Source: Acetobacteraceae bacterium | Lineage (GTDB): Bacteria > Pseudomonadota > Alphaproteobacteria > Acetobacterales > Acetobacteraceae | Direction: 5' to 3' | Length of the DNA: 48,707 nucleotides | Assembly (NCBI GenBank): GCA_024280945.1 | Contig: JAMXLO010000152.1 | Coordinates: forward strand, 1-48,707 | In this document: in pieces, positions 24,111 through 33,208 of the stretch | How the letters are laid out: the number at the start of each line of letters is the position of its first letter | Position numbering within the stretch: position 1 is the first letter of the stretch | Notes under the pieces: model-generated | The model's input: only the letters and a program-made list of their open reading frames with translations | What the model was told of the DNA's origin: nothing | The model's database searches: none | Program-made: the position numbers and the translations under genes

Positions 24111-25124
24111 ATGAACAAGGTTGCCACTCTGGCCGAAATTCGCCCGACCTCTGCGATAGACCTGCCCGACAGCAAGGTGTCGGCGCGCGAGGCGTTCGAT
24201 ATCGATACCGACATGGTCGTACCGGCGTTCTCGGTGCGCACCGAGCACGTGCCCGATGTCGATACGGCCTACAAGTTCGATCGCGAGACCACGTTGGCGA
24301 TCCTTGCCGGCTTTGCCTTCAACCGACGCACCATGATCCAAGGCTACCACGGCACCGGCAAGTCAACGCATATCGAGCAGGTCGCTGCACGGCTGAACTG
24401 GCCCTGCATCCGCGTCAACCTGGACAGCCATATCAGCCGCATCGACCTGATCGGCAAGGACGCGATCGTGCTGAAGGATGGCAAGCAGGTGACCGAGTTC
24501 CGCGAGGGCATCCTGCCGTGGTGCCTGCAACACGCCTGCGCTCTGGTGTTCGACGAGTACGATGCGGGCCGGCCCGACGTGATGTTCGTGATCCAGCGCG
24601 TGCTGGAGGTCGAGGGCAAGCTGACGCTGCTGGACCAGAACCGGGTTATCCGGCCGCATCCGTCCTTCCGGCTATTCTCCACCGCCAACACGGTGGGGCT
24701 CGGCGACACCACCGGCCTCTATCACGGCACGCAGCAGATCAATCAGGGGCAGATGGACCGCTGGAACATCGTCGCCACGCTGAACTACCTGCCACACGCG
24801 ATGGAAACCTCGATCGTGATCGCGAAGCTGGGGGCCGATGCCAAGGATGCGGCGACGAAGAAGCGCATCGAGGCGATGGTGGCGCTCGCAGACCTGACCC
24901 GCGCCGGCTTCATCAACGGCGATATTTCCACCGTGATGTCGCCGCGCACCGTGATCACCTGGGCGGAGAATGCGCGCATTTTCGGCGACGTCGGGTTCGC
25001 GTTCCGGGTCACCTTCCTCAACAAGTGCGACGAGGCCGAGAGGGCGACGGTGGGCGAGTACTACCAGCGCTGCTTCAACGAGGAGATCCCGACCGGCGGG
25101 TTCACCACACGGAAGTTCAATTGA
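24111..25124 (+). CDS. cobS: Cobaltochelatase AAA+ subunit CobS
   Basis: The 337-aa ATPase has Walker A GYHGTGKS (78-85), Walker B ALVFDEYD (144-151) and the [14 protein letters not shown] sensor segment. CobS and CobT form the motor that drives cobalt insertion by CobN into hydrogenobyrinic acid a,c-diamide in aerobic B12 synthesis. ATG 24111 matches the family start ([10 protein letters not shown]); upstream TTG starts are not needed. cobT follows after a 106-bp gap that holds a palindromic repeat. Confidence 0.95.
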   Translation: MNKVATLAEIRPTSAIDLPDSKVSAREAFDIDTDMVVPAFSVRTEHVPDVDTAYKFDRETTLAILAGFAFNRRTMIQGYHGTGKSTHIEQVAARLNWPCIRVNLDSHISRIDLIGKDAIVLKDGKQVTEFREGILPWCLQHACALVFDEYDAGRPDVMFVIQRVLEVEGKLTLLDQNRVIRPHPSFRLFSTANTVGLGDTTGLYHGTQQINQGQMDRWNIVATLNYLPHAMETSIVIAKLGADAKDAATKKRIEAMVALADLTRAGFINGDISTVMSPRTVITWAENARIFGDVGFAFRVTFLNKCDEAERATVGEYYQRCFNEEIPTGGFTTRKFN

Positions 25125-25132
25125 TCCAGGAA

Positions 25133-25215
25133 GTCATTGCGAGGAGCAGCGACGAAACGATGCCGGCCCGCGTGCGCAACGCCCACCGCGATTGTTTCGC
25201 TTCGCTGGCAATGAC
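25133..25215. repeat. 83-bp palindromic repeat element (GTCATTGC...GCAATGAC) between cobS and cobT
   Basis: The ends are perfect inverted repeats GTCATTGC and GCAATGAC. The inner arms (GAGGAGCAGCGACGAAACGAT and its imperfect complement with GATTGTTTCGCTTCGC; cited in part) make a long imperfect hairpin. The composition matches dispersed intergenic palindromes common in alphaproteobacterial genomes. It sits 8 bp after the cobS stop and 15 bp before cobT. It could form an RNA hairpin in the cobST transcript. Confidence 0.7.
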
Positions 25216-25230
25216 AGCAGTGGCCAAACG

Positions 25231-27108
25231 ATGAGCGGCACGAACAAAGACAATACCCGAACGGAAGAATTCAAGCGCGCAACTGCCGGCGTACTCCGCG
25301 CAATCGCGGAAGTGCCGGATGTACAGGTGGCGTTCCAGCCCGGACCCTCAGGTGTGTCCGGTAAGCGTGCGCGCCTGCCGCTGCCTACGCGCGCCTTGCC
25401 GCCGCAGGAGATGGCTCGGCTGCGCGGGCAATCCGACGCCATCGCGCTGCGTTTGCGCCACCATGACGACAGCGTTCACGCTGCACGGATGCCTGCACGG
25501 CGCGAGGCGAAGGACGTCTACGATGCACTTGAACAGGTGCGCGTCGAGGTCGTGGGCTCGCGCCACATGGCCGGTGTTGCGGCGAACCTCCAGTCGAAGC
25601 TTGCCGAGGAGTGCGAGGCCGAAGGCTACGACCGGATGACGCGCAAGGACCAGTTGCCGGTACAGGCGGCGCTGACGCTGCTGGCGCGCGAGCAGATGTC
25701 GGGTCAGCGGTCACCGGAGGCAGCACGCCGCATCCTCGAGATGTGGCGTGACACGCTGGGCGATATGGCCGACGCCGCACTTGCCGAGATGAGCCATGCG
25801 CAGGACGACCAGACCGCGTATGCGCGCGCCGCGCGCAAGCTTCTGGCAGCGCTCGATCTCGCCGAGGCGGAGGCGGACGCCGACCCCGAGGACCAGACCG
25901 AGGAAGGCGAAGAAGGCGGCGAGCAGTCTGGCGAGCAGGACGAACAGCAGGATGGTTCGGGACAGAGCGAGTCCGAACAGGACAGCATGCTGGGCGCCAA
26001 CCCGGAGGAAATGGAAGGGGACGCGGCAGACGACGAAGGCACTGAGTCGGACGAAGAAGCCGCCGTGGCGGAAGGCGACGACCGGCCGGGCGGACCGCAG
26101 CCGCGGCGTGAACGGCCAAACCCAGACAACGAAGCGCTGTATCGCGCCTACACGCGTTTGCACGACGAGGAGATCGAGGCAGAAGAGCTGTGCGATCCCG
26201 ATGAACTGACGCGGTTACGTCAGCAACTGGATCAGCAGTTGCAGCATCTGCAAGGGGTCATCTCGAAACTGGCGAACCGCCTGCAGCGCCGGCTATTGGC
26301 GCAACAGACGCGCGCCTGGGAATTCGATCTGGACGAGGGCCTGCTGGACGCAGGGCGGCTGTCGCGCGTGGTGGTCAATCCGCTGCAGGCGTTGTCCTAC
26401 AAGCGTGAACTCGACATGGAGTTTCGCGATACAGTAGTCACCCTGCTGATCGACAATTCCGGATCGATGCGCGGGCGGCCGATCACGGTGGCGGCGATGT
26501 GCGGCGACATACTCGCGCGCACGCTGGAGCGCTGCGCGGTCAAGGTCGAGGTACTCGGCTTCACCACGCGCGCCTGGAAGGGCGGGCAAAGTCGGGAAAA
26601 ATGGGTGCAGGAAGGCAAGCCGCGCAACCCCGGCAGACTGAACGACCTGCGCCACATCGTCTACAAGGCCGCCGATGCACCCTGGCGTCGCGCGCGCAAG
26701 AATCTCGGGCTGATGCTGCGCGAGGGGCTGCTGAAAGAGAACATCGACGGCGAGGCGTTGCTCTGGGCATATCGCCGCCTGCTGGTGCGCCCCGAGCATC
26801 GCCGCATCCTGATGGTGATCAGTGATGGCGCGCCGGTGGATGACTCGACGCTGTCGGTGAATCCGGGCAACTACCTGGAGAAGCATCTACGGGAAGTGAT
26901 CCGCGACATCGAGAACCGTGACCAGGTGGAGCTGATCGCCATCGGCATCGGCCATGACGTGACACGCTACTACCGTCGCGCGGTGACCATCGTGGACGCC
27001 GAAGAACTCGGCGGCACGATGATGAAGAAGCTCACCGAACTGTTCGATGAGGACATGGATGCCGCCTGGGCGCGGGCGGCGGGCGAACGCGCGGCGCTGG
27101 TGGTGTAG
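25231..27108 (+). CDS. cobT: Cobaltochelatase subunit CobT
   Basis: The 625-aa protein has an N-terminal helical region, a very acidic Glu/Asp/Gln-rich linker (residues about 211-285) and a C-terminal VWA domain with the MIDAS motif DNSGS (408-412). With CobS it forms the chaperone-like motor complex for CobN. ATG 25231 opens the family-typical region; a longer open frame begins inside cobS but lies across the palindromic repeat and is not coding. No cobN gene is in the window. Confidence 0.94.
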   Translation: MSGTNKDNTRTEEFKRATAGVLRAIAEVPDVQVAFQPGPSGVSGKRARLPLPTRALPPQEMARLRGQSDAIALRLRHHDDSVHAARMPARREAKDVYDALEQVRVEVVGSRHMAGVAANLQSKLAEECEAEGYDRMTRKDQLPVQAALTLLAREQMSGQRSPEAARRILEMWRDTLGDMADAALAEMSHAQDDQTAYARAARKLLAALDLAEAEADADPEDQTEEGEEGGEQSGEQDEQQDGSGQSESEQDSMLGANPEEMEGDAADDEGTESDEEAAVAEGDDRPGGPQPRRERPNPDNEALYRAYTRLHDEEIEAEELCDPDELTRLRQQLDQQLQHLQGVISKLANRLQRRLLAQQTRAWEFDLDEGLLDAGRLSRVVVNPLQALSYKRELDMEFRDTVVTLLIDNSGSMRGRPITVAAMCGDILARTLERCAVKVEVLGFTTRAWKGGQSREKWVQEGKPRNPGRLNDLRHIVYKAADAPWRRARKNLGLMLREGLLKENIDGEALLWAYRRLLVRPEHRRILMVISDGAPVDDSTLSVNPGNYLEKHLREVIRDIENRDQVELIAIGIGHDVTRYYRRAVTIVDAEELGGTMMKKLTELFDEDMDAAWARAAGERAALVV

Positions 27109-27180
27109 CGGCGCCAACGCCGCGGTCGGTTCAGCGGTCGCGCCAGGCAGACGCTTAACGCGACCGATGTTTCGCCAGGA

Positions 27181-27630
27181 TCACGCGGCCCGCAACAGCC
27201 CGAGCTGCTGAAGCGCGGTCACGCCGTCATCGAGACCTATCTCCTCCGCAATCCGGCCGTTCTGCACACGCAGCACGGTCGTGCCGGTGAACCGCATTTT
27301 GCGGCCGGATCCGGCCGGGAGCGAACCCGCGAGAAAATCGCTGAATGCCGGCCCCGTGTGCGTCCCGCCGCCTTCCCAACGTCCGACGACATAGTCGCCC
27401 TCGGCGATCAGATCAGCAGTGCCCCAGAAATTGAGATCGGGGAACGCCTCACGAAAGCCCATCATAAAGCTTCGAACATCATCGCGACCGCGACGCGGTG
27501 CATGCAGCGAATATTGGAGGAGCATGTCAGGGGTTGTAAGTTCATCGATAATCGCAGGATTCCACGGACTGCCCCAAAACTCGCTGAACCAGCGACCGAC
27601 AACCGCCTTGTTCTCTTGCTCTCGTGCCAT
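27181..27630 (-). CDS. SnoaL-like / ester cyclase-type NTF2-fold protein
   Basis: The 149-aa protein has the SnoaL-like cone fold: VVGRWFSEFWG, FREAFPDL and a central VVGRWEGGGTHTG strand, which is common to polyketide-cyclase-like proteins. In bacteria most of these have no known reaction. ATG 27630 has GGAAGA upstream; the longer frame to 27669 lacks one. It is probably co-oriented with, but 83 bp downstream of, the SbmA-like gene. Confidence 0.75.
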   Translation of the reverse strand: MAREQENKAVVGRWFSEFWGSPWNPAIIDELTTPDMLLQYSLHAPRRGRDDVRSFMMGFREAFPDLNFWGTADLIAEGDYVVGRWEGGGTHTGPAFSDFLAGSLPAGSGRKMRFTGTTVLRVQNGRIAEEIGLDDGVTALQQLGLLRAA

Positions 27631-27713
27631 GTTCGATCTTCCTTTCGTAGTGGGAGATGAGTCCGGCACGTTGGTAGACCAGAGAGGATGTGGCGCGCCT
27701 TCCGCTGATTGCT

Positions 27714-28730
27714 TTACACCACGCCCGCGTCGTGCAGCGGCGCTTCGCTTCCCGGCACGACGTCGGCGATGCGGCGCTCGAAGGCACGCAGACGCTTGTA
27801 TACGGAAATCAACTCGACGATCGTTGTCCAGCTGTTGACCAGATATTGGAAGGAGGATTCCACCCTGCCGAAGGCGCGGACGATCTGTTGCATCACGCCG
27901 AGTGTTATGGCGCCGGTCGCCAAAGTAGGTCCAAGGGCGATATAGGGAACCAGCACGCCGAACTGCAGATAGGCGTATCGGGCTACGTCGAAATACATGT
28001 AATGAAAGAACAGGCGGAAGTAATTCCGCCGTACATCCGCGAACAGCGCACTGAACCGATCCGGGGTGGCACGCTCCCGGTCATCCTCGCCGTAGACGAG
28101 CTCCTTGCGAAACGCCGCTTCGACGCGCTGATTCTCGAATTCCAGCCCTGGCAGCTTGATGCCGACCCCCGCCATCAGCACGGTTCCCGCTAGTGCGAAG
28201 ACGATTGCCACCCAGACCAGCGAATGACTGATCGGACCGATCCAGGGCAACTCAGTGATCTTTTCCGACAGCGTCCAAAGGATCGGCAGAAAGGCGAACA
28301 ACGTCATGACGCTCCGCATGAAGCTGACGCCCAGTCCCTCGACGAGGCGGGCAAACCGCATCGTGTCTTCCTGCACGCGCTGCGACGCGCCTTCTATCGC
28401 ACGGAGTGTGTGCCAATGTGCCGCATAGTACTCGGTCATTGCCGTTCGCCAGCGGAACACGTAATGCTTGATGAAAAAGTCCGTAAACACGGCGACAGTG
28501 ACGTAGAGGCCGGCAATCGTGCCGAAAGTGGCCAACTGTTCCATGTACTCGTCGAGCGTAATCGTGTTGGGCTTGCTCAGAGCCTTCTGTATCAGATTAT
28601 AGAAATCGCCGAACCATTCGTTGATTCTGACGTCGAGTTGGACCTTGTACCAGGTCACAAGCAAAATCAGCGCCGCGCCGGGAGAAGCCCACAGCACCCA
28701 CCGCCGCGACAGATAAAAGGACTGGAACAC
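27714..28730 (-). CDS. SbmA/BacA-like peptide transporter, short form lacking the first membrane segment
   Basis: The 338-aa protein matches SbmA/BacA through the diagnostic KHYVFRWRTAM, IEGASQRVQEDTMRFA and GIKLPGLEFENQRVEAA blocks. SbmA and BacA import antimicrobial peptides and B12-like molecules using the proton gradient. The E. coli protein is about 406 residues; here the short FQSFY start is joined directly to the RRW segment of helix 2, so about 65 residues with helix 1 are absent. GTG 28730 follows GGGAGG; ATG 28766 is possible but has no Shine-Dalgarno. Confidence 0.8.
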   Translation of the reverse strand: MFQSFYLSRRWVLWASPGAALILLVTWYKVQLDVRINEWFGDFYNLIQKALSKPNTITLDEYMEQLATFGTIAGLYVTVAVFTDFFIKHYVFRWRTAMTEYYAAHWHTLRAIEGASQRVQEDTMRFARLVEGLGVSFMRSVMTLFAFLPILWTLSEKITELPWIGPISHSLVWVAIVFALAGTVLMAGVGIKLPGLEFENQRVEAAFRKELVYGEDDRERATPDRFSALFADVRRNYFRLFFHYMYFDVARYAYLQFGVLVPYIALGPTLATGAITLGVMQQIVRAFGRVESSFQYLVNSWTTIVELISVYKRLRAFERRIADVVPGSEAPLHDAGVV

Positions 28731-28876
28731 GCAACCTCCCGATGTCTGCGCCCGCTTTGACTTCATTCGTCAGGCCGGACGTCGCCATTCGCTTCAGGTG
28801 AAGCTGCGTGAAGATAGCAGAGACGGAAGAGGCGGGTGTTCCTCTTAGAAGCGTGAGCGGGCTGCCGCTGGATTCT

Positions 28877-29941
28877 TCAGTCCAGCAACCAAGGTGCGGC
28901 GCTCGCCTGGGCGATCTGTCGCACCTGGCCGAGCAGACCTGGCCCGACCGGTATGCCCTCCTCCATGCGCCTGGCGGCATTTTTCCATTGTGGATCGCCG
29001 GCCACCATCACCGGCTGCGCCGGATCCACCGGTTTGGTCGAACGCAGGTCGTTGCAGAACCGCGCGACATCGTTTTGGAACTCGTCGCTCTCCCGGAACA
29101 GCGTCGGGTTGATCGCCATGAAGAAATGGCCGATGTCCATTCCCTGCGGCTTCTTCGTGTGCTCGGGGTCCGTGACCAGCGTCGAGCCCGACAGGCACGA
29201 CGCCAGGATGTTCACCATCGCCGCAAGTCCATAGCCCTTGTAGCTGGAGTTTTCTGGCGATCCGCCGAGAGAGGTGAGAAAGCCGCCCTTCTCGCGCGCC
29301 TCCAGCGGGTCCGTACTTGGCAGACCATCTTTGCTCAACACCCAGCCGGGCGGACATTGCTGCCCTTCATTCGCCTTATTGCGGATGCGCCCCGCCGCCA
29401 CCGTCGTCGTCGCCATGTCCAGCAGGAACGGGTTGTCCTCGCCCGAAGGTGCGGCGAACGACCAGGGATCCGTGCCCAGCTTCGCCTCCTTGCCGAACGT
29501 CGGCGCCACCTGGATGCCAGAGGCCGACGTGCAGGCCATGCCGATCAACCCCTGCTTCGCCGCCATCAGCGTGTAGTAGCCTGTCGCGCCGAAATGCGCC
29601 GAGTTGCGCACTGCGGCAATGGCCATGCCGGAGGCCTTGGCCTTGTCGATCGCCGTCTGCATGGCGAAGTGCGCCGGCACGTGTCCCAGTCCTCCGCCGC
29701 CATCGACCAAAGCGGAGATCGGCGTCTCTTTCACGATCTTCGGCCGCGCATCCATCTTCGCTCGGCCATTGCGCCGCAACCGATCATAGCCCGGCAGCAT
29801 CGACATGCCGTGGCTGTCCACACCGTGCAGGTCGGCCCAGGAGAGGATATCGGCGGTGGTCTGGGCATTGTCCTCGGGCATGCCCCAGGCGAGCAGAATG
29901 GCTTTCATTTGCGCGCGATGCGTCGCGTACGGGGCCGGCAT
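28877..29941 (-). CDS. Ldh2-family malate/L-lactate/ureidoglycolate dehydrogenase
   Basis: The 354-aa NAD(P)-dependent oxidoreductase belongs to the Ldh2/ComC/AllD group, not to classical lactate dehydrogenases. DLHGVDSHG holds the catalytic His, and RNSAHFGATGYY and DMATTTVA are family motifs. It oxidises a 2-hydroxy acid; malate, lactate and ureidoglycolate are all possible. GGAAGGAG lies six bases before ATG 29941. It is divergent from the nitroreductase gene. Confidence 0.88.
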   Translation of the reverse strand: MPAPYATHRAQMKAILLAWGMPEDNAQTTADILSWADLHGVDSHGMSMLPGYDRLRRNGRAKMDARPKIVKETPISALVDGGGGLGHVPAHFAMQTAIDKAKASGMAIAAVRNSAHFGATGYYTLMAAKQGLIGMACTSASGIQVAPTFGKEAKLGTDPWSFAAPSGEDNPFLLDMATTTVAAGRIRNKANEGQQCPPGWVLSKDGLPSTDPLEAREKGGFLTSLGGSPENSSYKGYGLAAMVNILASCLSGSTLVTDPEHTKKPQGMDIGHFFMAINPTLFRESDEFQNDVARFCNDLRSTKPVDPAQPVMVAGDPQWKNAARRMEEGIPVGPGLLGQVRQIAQASAAPWLLD

Positions 29942-30021
29942 GGACATCTCCTTCCTGACAGCGCGCAGCCTTGCGCGGGCGCGGCATTCCGGCAAGTGTG
30001 CGACGCGACAGGCAGAGGTGC

Positions 30022-30849
30022 ATGATGGTCGATGGTGCGGCGTTGTTGCAGGCTCGCTTCGGGATCGATCTGCCCGATATCGACGTGCCGCCTGAGATAG
30101 CGCCACTGCTCGATCGCCGGGTGACACGGCGCTACACCGATCAGCCGGTGCCTGACTCGTTGCTCGACGCGCTGCTCGCTGCAGCGCAGTCGGCCCCGAC
30201 TAAGTCCGACCTGCAGCAGTACTCCGTTATCGTTATGCGCGACCGCGCACGCATCAAGCAGATCGCCGACTGGATCGGCACCATGGACTGGATCGCCACA
30301 GCGCCGGTGTTCCTGGTCTGGTGCGGCGACATGCGGCGCAACCAGCGCCTGTGCGAGCAGCATGGACTGCCGCACGCCAACAACAACCTCGATACGTTCC
30401 TGAACACCGCGGTGGACTGCTCGCTGGCCATGGCACAGTTCATGGCGGCCGCCGAGGCGGTGGGCTTGGGTTCCTGCCCGATCAGTTATGTGCGCAGCCA
30501 TATCGAGCGCGTCACGCCACTGCTTGCGTTGCCGCCAGGCGTGTATCCGGTCGCGGGCCTCAGTGTGGGTTGGCCGGTGTTCCGCCGCCCGGTGTCCATG
30601 CGGCTGCCGCCTTCGGTGGTGGTACACCGCGAACGCTATGACGACAGTGCGATGCCGGATCATGTGCGCAAATACGACGAACGACGGCGCGCGCGCGAAC
30701 CGGTGGCGCCAGGCGGCCTGAAGAACAACGACGTCTACCCGCCGCGCGAGGGTGTCGGTTGGAGTGAAAACGTGGCTCGCCAACTCTCGGTTCCGGAGCG
30801 GTTCGGCTTCGCCGCCTACCTCAGGACGCGAGGCTTCGATCTTGCCTGA
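30022..30849 (+). CDS. Nitroreductase-family FMN enzyme
   Basis: The 275-aa protein has the nitroreductase FMN-binding pattern: RRVTRRYTDQPV with the Arg cluster, AAQSAPTKSDLQQYS and AAEAVGLGSCPISY. The middle insertion and length resemble the NfsA/Frp NADPH group. Substrates could be nitroaromatics or flavins. ATG 30022 (or 30025) follows AGAGG. Its 3' end overlaps the Nudix gene by eight bases, so the two are probably one operon. Confidence 0.85.
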   Translation: MMVDGAALLQARFGIDLPDIDVPPEIAPLLDRRVTRRYTDQPVPDSLLDALLAAAQSAPTKSDLQQYSVIVMRDRARIKQIADWIGTMDWIATAPVFLVWCGDMRRNQRLCEQHGLPHANNNLDTFLNTAVDCSLAMAQFMAAAEAVGLGSCPISYVRSHIERVTPLLALPPGVYPVAGLSVGWPVFRRPVSMRLPPSVVVHRERYDDSAMPDHVRKYDERRRAREPVAPGGLKNNDVYPPREGVGWSENVARQLSVPERFGFAAYLRTRGFDLA

Positions 30850-31498
30850 AGACCACGTCCGCCATGCGACGCTGGTCGACCAGCAGACACCGCTGCGTCC
30901 GCGCGCGGTGCGCCCGCGCCATGCCGCGAGCCTTGTCGTCTACCGCGGCGAGGGCGACGACGTGTCGATGCTGATGGGCATGCGCGGTGCAAAGCATCGC
31001 TTCATGCCGAACCGGCTGGTGTTCCCGGGCGGCGCGGTGGATCGTGTCGATCTCGATGCGCCGAGTGCCATGCCGCTCGCGCCGCATACCGAACATCTGC
31101 TGCGCAAGAGCGCCAATGCCCGATTGGCGCACGGTCTCGGCGTAGCCGCGGCCCGCGAGCTGCACGAGGAGACTGGCCTAACGTTGGGCCATCCGCCGCG
31201 GCTCGACGTCCTGTATCTGCTCGCCCGCGCGGTCACGCCGCCGCCCAGTCCAATCCGCTTCAACGCGCGGTTCTTCGTCGTGGACGCGCGGCACGTCAGC
31301 GGCTCGCTCGGTGGGGACGGCGAACTGGAAGAGCTGCGCTATTACCCGATGCACGAAGCCCTGGCGCTCGATCTCGCCATGCCGACACGACGCGTACTGG
31401 AGCGTTTGCGGGAATGGCTGGCGCTGGACGAGGCCGAGCGTAAGGCGCAGACCCATACGCCGGTGATGCTGCGGGATCGCGGCTGGCGGATGGAGTAG
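30842..31498 (+). CDS. Nudix hydrolase with an extended Nudix box (NUDT19-like)
   Basis: The 218-aa protein has the Nudix core FPGGAVD (61-67) and AAARELHEETGL (102-113). Between PGG and REL there are about 40 residues instead of the usual 15, and the first Glu of the standard box is not in place. This resembles coenzyme A-type NUDT7/NUDT19 or related subfamilies. The start is probably TTG 30842, overlapping the nitroreductase stop, since no in-frame ATG precedes the fold. Confidence 0.78.
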   Translation: MPEDHVRHATLVDQQTPLRPRAVRPRHAASLVVYRGEGDDVSMLMGMRGAKHRFMPNRLVFPGGAVDRVDLDAPSAMPLAPHTEHLLRKSANARLAHGLGVAAARELHEETGLTLGHPPRLDVLYLLARAVTPPPSPIRFNARFFVVDARHVSGSLGGDGELEELRYYPMHEALALDLAMPTRRVLERLREWLALDEAERKAQTHTPVMLRDRGWRME

Positions 31499-31509
31499 CA
31501 AATCTCGGC

Positions 31510-32346
31510 TTATGACGCCGCCTGCCACATCTCCCCATCGCGACGCACCTTGCCCTCCGCCTCGAGCTTCAGCAGATGAGCCAGCACATTGCGTTCGGCG
31601 GCGCGGCGCAGGCGTGGATGCACCTGTGAATACAGCGTGTCCATCAGCGTATACGTGCCGGCCGGGCCCTGCGTGAGTTTCCGCTGGATCGCCTGCTCGC
31701 GCATCATGCGGTGCGTCAGCATCTCGCGCACCAGATTGCGCGGCTCGGGCAGTGGCGGACCGTGGCCCGGCAGGAACACATCGTCGGTCCGCTGCTGCAG
31801 TAGCCGGAGACTGGCGAAGTAGTCCTGCATGTTGCCGCCTGGCGGGCTGACCACGCTGGTGGACCATGACATGACATGATCCGCACTGAACAGCACAGCA
31901 GTGCCGTCACTGGCCGGCAGGGCAAAGCATAGATGATCCAATGCGTGGCCGGGCGTATGGATCGCCGTCATCCCGGCGATGCGGTCGCCATCGGCCAGCT
32001 TGATGTCGGCGTCGAAGCCGTCGTCGCCGCTGACGCGGAAGCCGACGGTCGGCGCACCGGTCGCCTGCTTCAGGGCCGGCACCGCCCCGACATGATCGTG
32101 GTGCGTGTGGCTCACCAGGATCAGGCTGATGTTCTGACCAGCAGCGTGGAGGATCGCCTCGACATGTTCCGGGTGTCCTTCGGGACCCGGGTCCAGCACC
32201 GCCAGACCGTCCTGTGTCTCGATCAGATAGGTATTGGTGCCGTAGTACGTCATCGGCCCGGGATTGGCGGCGACGATACGGGAGATGCCTGGCATCACCG
32301 GCAGGAGTGCGCCGCGCTCGGGCTCAGGTTCCGTCAGAAAGGGCAT
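31510..32346 (-). CDS. MBL-fold metallo-hydrolase (LACTB2/glyoxalase-type)
   Basis: The 278-aa protein has the metal motif HTHHDH (80-85 region; His80, His82, Asp84, His85), a TPGHALDH His, SADHVMS Asp and LPGHGPP His, as in two-zinc metallo-beta-lactamase folds. The C-terminal 80 residues form the winged-helix-like tail of the LACTB2 group. ATG 32346 has GAGGA close upstream; ATG 32373 gives nine extra residues. The substrate is probably a thioester or nucleic acid end, but this is not shown. Confidence 0.82.
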   Translation of the reverse strand: MPFLTEPEPERGALLPVMPGISRIVAANPGPMTYYGTNTYLIETQDGLAVLDPGPEGHPEHVEAILHAAGQNISLILVSHTHHDHVGAVPALKQATGAPTVGFRVSGDDGFDADIKLADGDRIAGMTAIHTPGHALDHLCFALPASDGTAVLFSADHVMSWSTSVVSPPGGNMQDYFASLRLLQQRTDDVFLPGHGPPLPEPRNLVREMLTHRMMREQAIQRKLTQGPAGTYTLMDTLYSQVHPRLRRAAERNVLAHLLKLEAEGKVRRDGEMWQAAS

Positions 32347-32458
32347 TGCGTCCTCAACATGATCTAGTGGCATAGTGGCAGCAGTAATCAGCGGACGCCA
32401 AGGCCTTGAACGGCGCACGCGGGCCTGCGAAAAACGGGCGGATCAGCGGGGGACTGCC

Positions 32459-32671
32459 TTGAAGACGCCGAAGAACCTGAGCGAAGGCAAGCGCGCCTAC
32501 GAGGCCAAGCGCGCCGCGAAGGCTGGCATGAGCCTGGAGAAGTGGCTCAGCAGCAAGCAGCGCCAGCAGGAAGCGGAAACACGCGCGAAGGAGAAAGCGG
32601 CAGTGCCGAAGCCTGCAAAAAAGCCGGGCCTTTTCGCCCGCCTCTTGGAGCGCGCGCAGAAGCCCCTATAG
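32459..32671 (+). CDS. Small basic protein of unknown function
   Basis: The 70-aa product is very rich in Lys, Ala and Arg, with KRAYEAKRAAKAGMSLEKWL and a KPAKKPGLFARLL tail. It is probably helical and nucleic-acid- or membrane-binding by charge, but no domain is recognised. TTG 32459 is preferred because GGGGGA lies six bases upstream; GTG 32375 is the longer option. Its end overlaps the convergent cytochrome b561 gene by six bases. Confidence 0.55.
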   Translation: MKTPKNLSEGKRAYEAKRAAKAGMSLEKWLSSKQRQQEAETRAKEKAAVPKPAKKPGLFARLLERAQKPL

Positions 32672-33208
32672 CATTCGCTGCACGACACCGTCGCGCCGAA
32701 TGACCCCATGGAAGAAGGCGCCGCCGAGATGCGCGCCGATCAGCAGCAGAAGCAGGATCGCTCCCGCCAAGTGCAGGTCGGACAACACCGGCGCCAGAGC
32801 CTCATCCTTGCCCACCGGCGAGGGGAAGGGAATGAGGCGTGCCCAACGGAACGGAAATCCCCACGCGTTGGTGGCAAGGAAGCCAAGCACCGGCTGAAGC
32901 AACAGCAGCGCGTAGAGCAGCAAGTGGTTGGCGTGGGCGGCAGCGCGGACCAGCTTTGGCACGGTGGATGGAAGCGGCGCTGGCGGATTGGCCATCCGGC
33001 GCAACAGCCTTGCGAGCACAAGCACGAACACCAGGACGCCGGTGCTCTCGTGCACGTCGTACAGCGCGAACTTCAGTGTCGCGTTCTTCGGTTCGAACCA
33101 GGTGATCCAGAAGCCGAGACCGATCATGACAGCGACGAGGGCTGCCGTCGCCCAATGCAGCTTGCGTGCGAGCGGTGGGTAGCGGTAGGCCATCGCGTGT
33201 TCTTCCAT
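32666..33208 (-). CDS. Cytochrome b561
   Basis: The 180-aa protein has four membrane helices. The histidines that likely bind two b haems are in ARKLHWATA, YDVHESTG, HANHLLLY and SDLHLAGA. Bacterial b561 proteins pass electrons from the quinol pool to periplasmic or superoxide-linked partners. ATG 33208 has AAGGA upstream; ATG 33193 is an in-frame alternative. Its start overlaps the divergent gene's start codon within one CATG. Confidence 0.88.
   Translation of the reverse strand: MEEHAMAYRYPPLARKLHWATAALVAVMIGLGFWITWFEPKNATLKFALYDVHESTGVLVFVLVLARLLRRMANPPAPLPSTVPKLVRAAAHANHLLLYALLLLQPVLGFLATNAWGFPFRWARLIPFPSPVGKDEALAPVLSDLHLAGAILLLLLIGAHLGGAFFHGVIRRDGVVQRML

Noticed and set aside
24970-25230. 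Longer N-terminus for CobT starting inside cobS
   Set aside because: The extension overlaps the cobS end and reads through the palindromic repeat; family members start at the ATG at 25231.
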